A program made the translations under genes and the position numbers. From assembly GCA_035291645.1 (NCBI GenBank), contig DATDRQ010000239.1, forward strand, positions 1 to 50,227: DNA of 50,227 nucleotides, given 5' to 3'. Of the stretch, positions 24,534 to 32,377 are shown piece by piece (the stretch's first letter is position 1; every line of letters starts with the position of its first letter). The notes below the pieces were generated by a model that made no database searches, was not told where the DNA came from, and saw only the letters and a list, made by a program, of their open reading frames with translations. The stretch comes from DATDRQ01 sp035291645 (GTDB lineage Bacteria; Chloroflexota; Anaerolineae; Anaerolineales; UBA4823).

Positions 24534-25568
24534 ATGCCCCACTTCAATCTGGCTTTGCTCGGTTTCGGAAACGTAGGCCAGGCTTTGGCGCGCCTGCTGC
24601 TGCGCAAGCAAGACGAATTGAAGCTGGACTACGGCATTACGTTTCGGGTCGCCGGCCTGGCCACCGGCCAGCGCGGCATGGTGGTCGAGCCGGGTGGGCT
24701 GGACCTGGAGCGCGCCCTGCAACTGATGGCGGGCGCAGGCGAGCAAGACTTGCGGAGCCTTAGCCCGCAACCTCCTCCAAGGGATGCTTTCGATTTTATC
24801 CGGCGCTGCGGGGCGGACGTGCTGTTCGAGAACACCCCGGTCAACTATACAACCGGCCAACCGGCGGTTGACCACCTGAAGCTGGCCCTGGAACTGGGCA
24901 TGCACGCCATCACCGCCAACAAGGGTCCGGTGGTGCATGCCTACCGGCAGCTGACTGAGCTGGCAGAGCGCCGTGACAAGAAGTTTTATTTTGAGTCGGC
25001 GGTGATGGACGGCGCGCCGCTCTTCTCGTTGTTCCGGCAGGCGCTGCCGGCCGCCCGGCTGGAGGCCTTCTCCGGCGTGCTCAACTCGACCACTAACCTG
25101 GTTCTAAACCGCATGGAAGCCGGGGAGAGCCAGCAGCAGGCTGTCGCCTATGCACAGGCGATCGGCATCGCCGAGACCGACCCCAGCGGCGACATCGACG
25201 GCTGGGACGCGGCAGTCAAAGTCGCCGCCCTGGTCACGGTTTTAATGGGTTTGCCCCTCAAACCAGACCAGGTGGACCGCCAGGGCATCCGCGCCATCAC
25301 CCTGCAGGACATCGCCCGCGCCAGGGAGCAGGGCTGCCGCTGGAAGCTGGTTTGCTCGGCCCGCCGGGAGGGAGACGGGGTGCGCGCCCGGGTCGCCCCC
25401 GAGATGGTGCCCGCCTCCTCGCCCCTCTACCGGGTGGACGGCACCACCAGCATCGTGCAGTTCGAGACCGACGTGCTCGGGCAGCTCTCGTTGATCGAGA
25501 GCGACCCCGGCCCGCACACTACCGCGTATGGCCTGCTGGCGGATTTCATCAATGCGGTGAGGGAGTGA
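24534..25568 (+). CDS. hom: Homoserine dehydrogenase
   Basis: The 344-residue enzyme reduces aspartate semialdehyde to homoserine for threonine and methionine synthesis. The Rossmann motif GFGNVG is at 10-15. Other landmarks are ANKGPVV near 128-134 (active-site Lys), YFESAVMDGAPLFS near 148-161, GVLNSTTNLVLNRM near 174-187, and AETDPSGDIDGWDAAVKVAAL near 209-229 with the catalytic Asp/Lys pair. There is no C-terminal ACT domain, so threonine feedback control of the usual type is absent, as in short archaeal and some bacterial forms. AGGAGG precedes the ATG. Confidence 0.93.
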   Translation: MPHFNLALLGFGNVGQALARLLLRKQDELKLDYGITFRVAGLATGQRGMVVEPGGLDLERALQLMAGAGEQDLRSLSPQPPPRDAFDFIRRCGADVLFENTPVNYTTGQPAVDHLKLALELGMHAITANKGPVVHAYRQLTELAERRDKKFYFESAVMDGAPLFSLFRQALPAARLEAFSGVLNSTTNLVLNRMEAGESQQQAVAYAQAIGIAETDPSGDIDGWDAAVKVAALVTVLMGLPLKPDQVDRQGIRAITLQDIARAREQGCRWKLVCSARREGDGVRARVAPEMVPASSPLYRVDGTTSIVQFETDVLGQLSLIESDPGPHTTAYGLLADFINAVRE

Positions 25569-25611
25569 TCTGCGCCCGTCCCCAACCTTCGCCTTTCCAC
25601 TGGGTCTCGCC

Positions 25612-26022
25612 TCAGGAAATCCCTCCCGGGGAGACGTGGATGTGGACGACCTTCCAGCCCGTTTCCCTGCGCACCAGGACATCCGTCTCTTTCAGGTAGG
25701 CGGTCCTGGCTTTGCCCTCCGGCCCGTAGGACCCGCGCGAGTAATACGTCACGACAGCCACATCCCCGAAGCGCTGGATCTTCGGCTGGAGCTCCTGGAA
25801 ATATCCCACCCGGCTGTAGCCCTCCCGCAGGCCGAACTCGAACTCCTGCCGGTCGTGGACGAGACCTTCCACACGGTAAGGATTGCCCGGGGTCAGCACA
25901 ATGATGTCCGGGTCGATGTACCCGAAATAGCGTTCAGGGTCATTCCCGGCGAAAGCCTGGTTGAACCCCTGGACGGCCTCCCAAACCTCCGCTTCGTCTG
26001 CATCCATCTTGAGCGACTGCAT
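25612..26022 (-). CDS. SnoaL-like / nuclear-transport-factor-2 fold protein
   Basis: This 136-residue cone-fold protein begins with EVWEAVQGFNQAFAGNDPERYFGYIDPDIIVL. It closes with VLVRRETGWKVVHIHVS, as in DUF4440/SnoaL-like proteins. Such proteins bind small hydrophobic ligands or act as isomerases or hydrolases; no catalytic set can be picked out. GGGAGG lies ten bases before the ATG. It lies downstream of the AraC regulator on the same strand with a 163-base gap. Confidence 0.75.
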   Translation of the reverse strand: MQSLKMDADEAEVWEAVQGFNQAFAGNDPERYFGYIDPDIIVLTPGNPYRVEGLVHDRQEFEFGLREGYSRVGYFQELQPKIQRFGDVAVVTYYSRGSYGPEGKARTAYLKETDVLVRRETGWKVVHIHVSPGGIS

Positions 26023-26185
26023 GATATTGATGCCTCCCGCAATAGAAATCGACTCTCTCGAACAGAAAAATAAATCGGCTGCCTGAACGATGCCCGGAAA
26101 AGGTTGGGCCGATATCAGAATGCAAGTGATTCTGTTGGAGAGGGGTCGTGAGACCCTGTGCAGGAGTATAGTACAGCCGGGCGGG

Positions 26186-27115
26186 TCAGGCTTCCAAAAA
26201 ATTGCGCAGCTGTCGGAGTGAGCGGCTGGAGGCTGCCCGGCGGAAAGCGCGCGGGGTGAGACCGAATTCGGCTCGAAAAGCGGATGTGAAATGGTTATGG
26301 CTGGCGAAACCCAGGTCGAGGGCGATCCGGGAGAGCGGCGCGCCGGGCTGGTCGAGCAGGTCTTCCAGCGATTGGTGCAGGCGCAGCCGGGTCAGGTAGC
26401 GGTGGATGGGCAAGCCCGTCTGGCGTTTGAAAACCCGGCACAGGTGGAAGGGCGAGGCGTAGGTAGCACGGGCGATATCGTCCAGCCGAATGGCTTCCCG
26501 GTAGCGCTCGCCCAGCACCAGCTTGACCCGCTCAACCAGCTCCCTCCCGTCCCTCCCTGAATGATAAGCAGCGCTCCCGTTCGATCTTCCCGCCTGCCCC
26601 TCCAGCGCCGCGAGCAGCTCGCCCAACAGCAACAGCAGGCTTTCCTCGACCTGCAGGGAATGGGCGGTCTCGAAATCTATGTTCTGCAGCAGCCAGTACT
26701 GGGCCAGGCGCAGGCGTGTGTCCAGCGTGGCGTGAAAGCGGGAAAATGGCCGGTCGGGGTGAGCCTCTGAACGCGGGCGGGCTGCCCCCAGTACTTCAAG
26801 CAGCACGTCCGGGCGCAGGATGAAGACGGTCGAGCGGTCGCCGCCCGGTAGTGGGTGGGTAACCTGGTAGGTTTGGCCGCGGTTGAAGAACAGCACCTGG
26901 TTGGTGTCGACCAGATGAGCACCGGCAGCGCTACGAGTAAGAAAGGCGCCAGCCCTCGGCAGGATGATCTCGTGGGCAGTAGCGTACTCTTCCTGCGGAG
27001 TGCGCCCATCCTCGCCAGCGCAGCGGCAATCCAGCACGCGCAGCAACTCGCTCTTGAACAGGATGCGGGTTTGGTGGGCGGGGATCATGAACAGACGGTC
27101 ACCGGTAGCATTCAA
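26186..27115 (-). CDS. AraC-family transcriptional regulator
   Basis: The protein has 309 residues. An N-terminal cupin-type sensing domain contains AHEIILPRAGAFLTR and VLFFNRGQTYQVTHP. The C-terminal double HTH has YREAIRLDDIARATYASPFHLCRVFKRQTGLPIHRYLT and ALDLGFASHNHFTSAFRAEFGLTPRAF. The start may be the TTG at 27115 or the ATG at 27088; neither has a good ribosome site. It is divergent from the CoA-transferase operon and is the obvious candidate to control it. The effector is not evident; the cupin could sense a CoA-pathway acid. Confidence 0.88.
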   Translation of the reverse strand: MNATGDRLFMIPAHQTRILFKSELLRVLDCRCAGEDGRTPQEEYATAHEIILPRAGAFLTRSAAGAHLVDTNQVLFFNRGQTYQVTHPLPGGDRSTVFILRPDVLLEVLGAARPRSEAHPDRPFSRFHATLDTRLRLAQYWLLQNIDFETAHSLQVEESLLLLLGELLAALEGQAGRSNGSAAYHSGRDGRELVERVKLVLGERYREAIRLDDIARATYASPFHLCRVFKRQTGLPIHRYLTRLRLHQSLEDLLDQPGAPLSRIALDLGFASHNHFTSAFRAEFGLTPRAFRRAASSRSLRQLRNFLEA

Positions 27116-27285
27116 ATCAACCAGAATGTGTCAATATTATCATAGAGACGATCGGTTATCTTTGAATGTTTCCCTGGTACCAGTTGCACCTCCGGGCTTT
27201 TTCATGTATTGTATTAAGTACAACGGGTTAGAGCGATGACGGGTAAACCAGAAGCCTGTCTTTGAACAAGTAGGAGGTCTTTACA

Positions 27286-28278
27286 ATGCAAGTGATCGAA
27301 TCGGGGATCGGAGAACTGATCCAGCCGCCGGACCTGGACGCCTTCCGGGCCTGGAACCGGGAGAAACCCAAGGCGCTGATCGACAAGCGCATGAGCGAGG
27401 AGGAGGCCGTGCAGCGCTTCGTGCATGACGGCGATTACCTCGGCACCGAGCTGTACGGCACGGTGCGCTGCCCGATGTCTCTGGTCAACGAGGTCGTGCG
27501 CCAGGGAAAGAAGGACCTGCGCGTCGCTGGGCAGGGGGTCTTCGAGCTGGACATGCTGCTGGGGGCGGGTCTGGTCAAGGCGCTGGACATCACCTACATC
27601 GGGCTGGAGGTGTACGGGGTCTCCAACTGCCTGCGGCGGGAGGTGGAGAGCGGTAGGGTGGAACGCTGCGTGGAGTGGAGCAACGCCTCCTTTGCCGGGC
27701 GTTTCAAAGCCGCCGCCATGGGCGTGCCCTTCATCCCGGTACGCTCCATGCTCGGTACGGACACGCTCAAATACAGCGCCGCCAAAGTTGTCGAGTGTCC
27801 TTTCACCGGCCAGCCGATCTGCCTGATCCCGGCTTTGATCCTGGACGTGGGAATGATCCACGTCCACCGCGCCGATATGTACGGCAACGCCCAGATCGAC
27901 GGCATCAGCGGCTTCGCCGCCGAGATGGCGCGCGCCAGCAAGCGGCTGATCGTCAGCGCCGAGGAGATCGTCCCCTGTGAAGAGATCCGCCGTCACCCCG
28001 ACCGGAGCATTATCCCCTACTACCTGGTCGACGCGGTGGTCTACGCTCCCTTCGGTTCTCACCCCGGCGAGATGTGTTATACCTACGTGCGCGACGAACC
28101 GCACATCAAGGAATGGGTGGAAGCCTCCAAAGACCCACAAACCACCCAGGCTTATTTAGATACCTATATTTATGGCGTTAAGAACCACAAAGAATACCTG
28201 GAACTGGTTGGATGGGAGCGCCTCGAAGGACTCAAAGCCAGGGCGCGAGGAGTGGACGATGGGCAACCCTGCATCTAA
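27286..28278 (+). CDS. CoA-transferase family subunit A (glutaconate/3-oxoadipate type)
   Basis: This 330-residue alpha subunit belongs to the family I CoA-transferases of the glutaconate/CatI type. DKRMSEEEAVQRFVHDGDYLG is at the N-terminal end, SMLGTDTLKYS sits in the middle, and IHVHRADMYGNAQIDG near 190-205 is the standard signature. It should act with the beta subunit encoded next (20-base overlap) to move CoA between acids. Relatives such as IpdAB have become ring-opening hydrolases, so hydrolase activity is possible. GGAGG precedes the ATG. A divergent AraC gene probably regulates it, and a thiolase gene lies downstream in opposite orientation. Confidence 0.85.
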   Translation: MQVIESGIGELIQPPDLDAFRAWNREKPKALIDKRMSEEEAVQRFVHDGDYLGTELYGTVRCPMSLVNEVVRQGKKDLRVAGQGVFELDMLLGAGLVKALDITYIGLEVYGVSNCLRREVESGRVERCVEWSNASFAGRFKAAAMGVPFIPVRSMLGTDTLKYSAAKVVECPFTGQPICLIPALILDVGMIHVHRADMYGNAQIDGISGFAAEMARASKRLIVSAEEIVPCEEIRRHPDRSIIPYYLVDAVVYAPFGSHPGEMCYTYVRDEPHIKEWVEASKDPQTTQAYLDTYIYGVKNHKEYLELVGWERLEGLKARARGVDDGQPCI

Positions 28279-29095
28279 CGCCTTATCTAAGGCCTTTTCT
28301 AAGGCCGATCCTAAGGCCGATTCCAAGGCCTTTTCTAAGGCCTATTCCCCGACCGAGCTGCTGGTCTGCACCGCCACGCGGCTGATGCCCGACGGCACGA
28401 CCGCCTTCATCGGCACGGGCATCCCCATGCTGGCGGCTTCCCTGGCCCAGCGCATGCACGCTCCCAATCTGGTGGCGGTTTTCGAATTCGGCGGCACGGG
28501 CGCAATCTTCGAGACCCTTCCCATGGCGGTCGGCGGCGAATGCACCTTCCACCGGGCGATCGCCGCCTCCGGGATCTGTGACATCATGGAGACCGCCCAG
28601 CGTGGTTTTATCGAGTACGGTTTCATCGGCGGGGCGCAGATCGACCCGTACGGCAACCTGAACAGCACCGTGATCGGCGACCATGACCACCCCAAGGTGC
28701 GCCTTCCCGGCAGCGGCGGCGGCAACGACGTCGGCTCGCACTGCTGGCGGACGATCGCCATCATGCGCCACGACCGCCAGCGCTTCATCGAGAAGGTGGA
28801 CTTCATCACCACGCCGGGCTACCTGGACGGGCCGGGCGGGCGCGAGCGCGCCGGCTTACCACCTGGCACCGGTCCTTACCGGGTGGTCAGCAACCTGGCA
28901 ATACTCGGCTTTCACCCGGAGAGCAAGCGCATGCTGCTCCTGGCAACCCAACCGGGGGTCACGGTCGAGCAGGTGCTCGAGAACACCGGTTTCGAGCTGC
29001 TGGTCGCCGACCATGTCGAAAGTAATCCACCTCCATCTTCCGAGGAGCTGCGCATCCTGCGCGAGGAGGTCGATCGCGACCGGCTGTATATCTAA
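28259..29095 (+). CDS. CoA-transferase family subunit B with repetitive N-terminal extension
   Basis: The 278-residue beta subunit has VAVFEFGGTGAIFETLP, GFIGGAQIDPYGNLNST near 120-136, PGSGGGNDVGS, and DFITTPGYLDGPGGRERAGL. All are typical of GctB/CatJ-like subunits. The start at 28259 (ATGGGCAACC) overlaps subunit A by 20 bases. Residues about 10-29 are an extra segment of five imperfect S/P-K-A-F/D/Y repeats encoded by a 12-bp tandem repeat. The segment precedes the conserved PTELLVCTATRL start of the domain. It looks like a recent in-frame minisatellite expansion at a tolerated N-terminus. Confidence 0.85.
   Translation: MGNPASNALSKAFSKADPKADSKAFSKAYSPTELLVCTATRLMPDGTTAFIGTGIPMLAASLAQRMHAPNLVAVFEFGGTGAIFETLPMAVGGECTFHRAIAASGICDIMETAQRGFIEYGFIGGAQIDPYGNLNSTVIGDHDHPKVRLPGSGGGNDVGSHCWRTIAIMRHDRQRFIEKVDFITTPGYLDGPGGRERAGLPPGTGPYRVVSNLAILGFHPESKRMLLLATQPGVTVEQVLENTGFELLVADHVESNPPPSSEELRILREEVDRDRLYI
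28286..28345 (+). repeat. 12-bp tandem repeat x5 inside the CoA-transferase B gene
   Basis: Five adjoining copies of a 12-base unit (consensus TCTAAGGCCNNT, core AAGGCC invariant) fill 60 bases with no interruption. They keep the reading frame and encode repeated S/P-K-A-x units. Unit boundaries are 28286, 28298, 28310, 28322 and 28334. Confidence 0.95.
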
Positions 29096-29108
29096 GACGC
29101 CCCAAAGC

Positions 29109-29181
29109 CGTAGGGCGGGTTTCGTGCAAACAAAGTTTTCCCCTCGCCGCACAAGGCGGCAGGATAGAATCCTGCCCTACG
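29109..29181. repeat. Palindromic intergenic repeat element (REP/MITE-like)
   Basis: CGTAGGGCGGG at 29109-29119 is answered by CCTGCCCTACG at 29171-29181, with one mismatch between the arms. A perfect inner hairpin, GGCAGGAT-AGA-ATCCTGCC, lies at 29158-29176. It occupies the gap between the convergent CoA-transferase and GNAT genes. The sequence style is that of mobile palindromic repeats scattered in environmental genomes. Confidence 0.6.
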
Positions 29182-29215
29182 TCTGGCCGCGGCATTACGA
29201 ATTCCTGATTAATTC

Positions 29216-29668
29216 TTAACGTTGGTACGCTCCGGTCTGCACCTTCTCCATAAACCGGTCTGGCCTTTCCATCGGGGTAAACCCGAACTGCGCGTAAAGC
29301 CCGTGCGCGTCCCAGGTCGCCAGCATCCAGCGCCGGACGCGCTGCAACTCGGGGTGCTCCATGACGCACGCCATCAGCCATTTCCCCAGTCCTTGCCCGC
29401 GGTACTCCTCCAGCACGAAGACGTCCATCAGGTAGGCAAAGCGGACATAATCGGTCAGTACGCGGGCGTAACCGATCTGCTCCCCCTCCCGGTACAGGCC
29501 AAAGTTGAGCGAGTGCCGGGCGGCTTCCTCGACATAAGATAACGGGATGCCCGGCGCCCAATATGAGTGGTTGGCAAGGTAATCGTGGATCAGCGCCAGG
29601 TCCAGGTGGGCCGGGTCCGTGCTGACCGTGAAGCCATCCCGGTGGTATTCCTGCGCTTCAGCCTGCAT
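29216..29668 (-). CDS. GNAT family N-acetyltransferase
   Basis: This 150-residue protein has LIHDYLANHSYWAPGIP near its start, VFVLEEYRGQGLGKWLMACVM near 79-99 with the acetyl-CoA loop RGQGLGK, and a closing YAQFGFTPMERPDRFM. It resembles short YjdF/ArsN-style acetyltransferases with unknown acceptor. I chose the ATG at 29668, which overlaps the thiolase gene by 11 bases. An open extension to 29734 lies wholly inside the thiolase gene. It is translationally coupled to the thiolase but has no obvious pathway link to it. Confidence 0.82.
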   Translation of the reverse strand: MQAEAQEYHRDGFTVSTDPAHLDLALIHDYLANHSYWAPGIPLSYVEEAARHSLNFGLYREGEQIGYARVLTDYVRFAYLMDVFVLEEYRGQGLGKWLMACVMEHPELQRVRRWMLATWDAHGLYAQFGFTPMERPDRFMEKVQTGAYQR

Positions 29669-30884
29669 CGCCGGTCCACTCCACGATGGTGGCTTCGCCC
29701 TGCCCCACCCCCACGCACAGGGTAGCCAGGCCATAATAGGGGCGGTTATCCTGGGGAGCTCTCCGGCGCATCTCGTGCAGCAGGGTGGTCATCAGGCGGG
29801 CGCCCGAGCAGCCCAGCGGATGACCCAGGGCGATGGCCCCGCCGTTGACGTTGGTGATCTCCGGGCGCAGCCCGAGCTCCTTCATCACCGCCAGGGACTG
29901 CACGGCGAAGGCTTCGTTCAGCTCGACCAGGCCGAGGTCCTCGATGCGCAGACCGGCCCGGGAGAGCGCCTTGCGCGTCGCCGGGACCGGGCCGATGCCC
30001 ATCACGCGCGGCGGCACCCCGGCTGCCGCGCTGGCGACGACCCGCGCCAGCGGCTGCAACCCCAGTTCTCGAGCTTTTTCAAAGCTGGTCAGCAGCAGGG
30101 CCGCCGCGCCATCGTTCAGACCAGATGAATTCCCGGCGGTCACCGTGCCGTCCTGGCGGAAGGCCGGGCGCAGGCGCCCCAGCGATTCCATCGTGGTGTC
30201 CCGCCGTGGACGCTCGTCGGTGGTGACCAGCAGCGGGTCGCCCTTGCGCTGCGGGATGGGCACCGGGACGATCTCCTCGGCGAACCTGCCCGAGTCGATG
30301 GCAGCGAGCGCCCGGCGGTGGCTCTCCAGGGCGAAGGCGTCCTGCTCCTCTCTGGGGATGCAGGTCTCGGCATACAGGTTTTCGGCGGTCTCGCCCATCG
30401 ACTCCGTGCCGTAGCTCTCCTGCATCTTTGGGTTTGGGTAGCGCCAACCCAGGGCAGTGTCCCAGGCGGTCAGGTTGCCGAAAGAAAAGGGCTGCTCGGC
30501 CTTGGGCACAGAATAGGGTGCGCGTGACATGCTCTCTACGCCCCCGGCGATGTACACCTCGCCCTCCCCGGCGCGAATGGCGCGGGCTGCCTGGTTGACC
30601 GCAGAAAGCCCGGAAGCGCACAGCCGGTTGACGGTCACCGCCGGGATGTCCACCGGGAAGCCTGCCAGCAGGACCGCCATGCGGGCCACGTTGCGGTTGT
30701 CCTCCCCGGCCTGGTTGGCGCAGCCCAGGTAGACTTCTTCTACGAGCGCCGGGTCGATCCCGGTGCGCGCGACGATCGTTTTCAGCACCAGGGCTGCCAG
30801 GTCATCCGGGCGCACCGGGGCCAGCGCGCCGCCCAGCGCCCCGATCGGGGTGCGGATGGCATCGATAATGACTGCTTCAGGCAT
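29658..30884 (-). CDS. Acetyl-CoA acetyltransferase / 3-ketoacyl-CoA thiolase
   Basis: This complete 408-residue thiolase has the active-site Cys in NRLCASGLSAVNQAARAI near 86-103, NEAFAVQSLAVM near 336-347, GGAIALGHPLGCSGAR near 360-375 and CVGVGQGEA near 395-403. The PcaF/3-oxoadipyl-CoA thiolase branch is the closest impression, from the GCANQAGEDNRNVARM stretch. Together with the CatI/CatJ-type CoA-transferase 600 bases away, this suggests activation and cleavage of a 3-oxo dicarboxylic acid. The direction of flux is not settled. AAGGAG precedes the ATG. Confidence 0.9.
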   Translation of the reverse strand: MPEAVIIDAIRTPIGALGGALAPVRPDDLAALVLKTIVARTGIDPALVEEVYLGCANQAGEDNRNVARMAVLLAGFPVDIPAVTVNRLCASGLSAVNQAARAIRAGEGEVYIAGGVESMSRAPYSVPKAEQPFSFGNLTAWDTALGWRYPNPKMQESYGTESMGETAENLYAETCIPREEQDAFALESHRRALAAIDSGRFAEEIVPVPIPQRKGDPLLVTTDERPRRDTTMESLGRLRPAFRQDGTVTAGNSSGLNDGAAALLLTSFEKARELGLQPLARVVASAAAGVPPRVMGIGPVPATRKALSRAGLRIEDLGLVELNEAFAVQSLAVMKELGLRPEITNVNGGAIALGHPLGCSGARLMTTLLHEMRRRAPQDNRPYYGLATLCVGVGQGEATIVEWTGDAG

Positions 30885-30980
30885 CGATCGCTCCTTATTA
30901 CTTCAGTATAGGTAAATTCTACCACCCAGCCAGTCTGGTGTGCTTCTCACCAAAATATGGAGATTCGCGAAGATTCCTTC

Positions 30981-31030
30981 TTGACATTTGAGGTGATTCT
31001 CTCTACAATAATCGATGAAATCGATTTCAT
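30981..31030 (+). promoter_or_regulatory. lacI-family gene promoter with palindromic operator
   Basis: TTGACA (30981-30986), a 17-bp spacer and TACAAT (31004-31009) form a near-consensus sigma-70-type promoter. A perfect 16-bp palindrome, ATGAAATCGATTTCAT, lies at 31015-31030 on the expected transcription start. A central CG within an even palindrome is the usual form of LacI/GalR operators, so the regulator most likely represses itself here. I see no second copy of the palindrome before the binding-protein gene. Confidence 0.8.
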
Positions 31031-31106
31031 GAGCCTTTTTCCCTTGGTATTTGTAGAATAACAACTCACGCATGCCTTCTTGGTCGGTCTTCTTCAGGAG
31101 TTACGA

Positions 31107-32234
31107 TTGACCACCATTGCGGATGTTGCCAGGCGGGCCGGTGTATCAAAAGTGACCGTCTCCCGCGTCATCAACGACGCTGGGAACGTCCGTCCTGCCA
31201 CTCGGGATCGGGTAGAACGGGCCATCCAGGAGCTGCACTATCTGCCCAGCGTGGCTGCGCGCAGCCTGCGCAATAAACGCACCAACGCACTGGCGCTGAT
31301 CGTCCCAGATATCACCAACCCTTTCTGGACGACGATCGCCAGGGGAGTGGAAGATGCTGCCCATGAGTGGGGATATTCGGTCCTGCTCTGTAACACCGAT
31401 GAAAATCCCGAAAAACAACGCCACTATATTGATGTAGTCATCCGCCAGCGGGTTGATGGCGTGATCATCGCTCCATACAGTTCAGACGCCGATCACTTGA
31501 AGCGCTTACGCGAACGGTCGATCCCGACGGTCGCCATCGACCGGCGCATCGACGGCTGGGATGTTGACACCGTGACCGGGGATTCCTTCTCCGGCGCCTA
31601 TGCATTGGTCCGCCACCTGGTCGATCTGGGGCATCGATGGATTGCGGTCATTTCTGGCCCCCAGACGGCCTCTTCTGCACAGGATCGGGTCCTGGGCTAC
31701 CTTTACGCCCTGGAGAAAGCCGGCATCAAACCGGATGAGCGCCTGATCCTGCGGGGAGAATTCCGCTCCACCGATGGAGAAGCGTTGACATACGAGCTTC
31801 TCGACCAGGGCTTACAGTTCACGGCGATTTTCGCTGGCAATAACGCCATCGCCATGGGCGTCTTGACCGCCCTGGGTAACCGCGGTCTGCATATCCCCAA
31901 AGACATTTCCCTGGTCTGTTTCGATGATATTCCTTACCTCTCACATATCTTGCCATTTCTGACCGCCGCAGTCCAGCCGGCCTACGAGATGGGGCTCCAG
32001 GCAGCCCAGTTACTGTTAGGCCGGCTGGGCGGAACAGCGCAAGACACACCAGCCCGGATCGTCCTTCCAACCAGCCTGGTCGTGCGCTATTCATGTGGAA
32101 GCAGGGGGCAGCAGTTCAGCCTGCCCCTCTTCGAAAAGTCCTCGTCCGAGGACAAGTTACCGGTACAGACGCTTTTTCCAGAGGAGCAGCATTATGCCGG
32201 TGAACCACTTGCAGGGCCGTTCCCATTGGTCTGA
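31107..32234 (+). CDS. LacI-family transcriptional regulator
   Basis: The 375-residue regulator has an N-terminal HTH (TIADVARRAGVSKVTVSRVIND, 3-24) and hinge helix (SVAARSLRNKRTN). A periplasmic-binding-protein-like sensor domain follows (LALIVPDITNPFWTTIARG, RVDGVIIAP, FAGNNAIAMGVLTALGNRG, VCFDDIPYLSHILPFLTA). The TTG at 31107 is the start, since CAGGAG lies six bases before it and families begin at this point. The C-terminus has about 38 residues beyond the usual LVVRYSCG end, with no recognisable motif. It should repress its own gene and the sugar-uptake operon that follows; the effector is probably the imported sugar. Confidence 0.92.
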   Translation: MTTIADVARRAGVSKVTVSRVINDAGNVRPATRDRVERAIQELHYLPSVAARSLRNKRTNALALIVPDITNPFWTTIARGVEDAAHEWGYSVLLCNTDENPEKQRHYIDVVIRQRVDGVIIAPYSSDADHLKRLRERSIPTVAIDRRIDGWDVDTVTGDSFSGAYALVRHLVDLGHRWIAVISGPQTASSAQDRVLGYLYALEKAGIKPDERLILRGEFRSTDGEALTYELLDQGLQFTAIFAGNNAIAMGVLTALGNRGLHIPKDISLVCFDDIPYLSHILPFLTAAVQPAYEMGLQAAQLLLGRLGGTAQDTPARIVLPTSLVVRYSCGSRGQQFSLPLFEKSSSEDKLPVQTLFPEEQHYAGEPLAGPFPLV

Positions 32235-32377
32235 CCCTGCGAAAGGAGGTGAACTCGACCCATTCCAACCTATAAGGCGATTAGCCTTCTCTGATCGATC
32301 TCGGCCATCAGCCGAGCAGATCGGTAAGGCGTTGCGTCGCAGCACAATCCGAATCACATTTCCAGGAGGAGTAAGTC

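Noticed and set aside
27106..27134. Promoter of the AraC gene (minus strand TTGACA, then ATGCTA)
   Set aside because: The -35 is perfect, but the 17-bp-spaced -10 candidate is poor and would overlap the possible start codon at 27115, so I do not list it.
27214..28140. Minus-strand open frame of 308 codons
   Set aside because: It is antisense to CoA-transferase subunit A; the His/Asp/Val-rich composition is a shadow of that gene.
28286..28345. CRISPR-like repeat
   Set aside because: The units are contiguous 12-mers without spacers and stay in a coding frame; no CRISPR array or cas gene is visible anywhere in the window.
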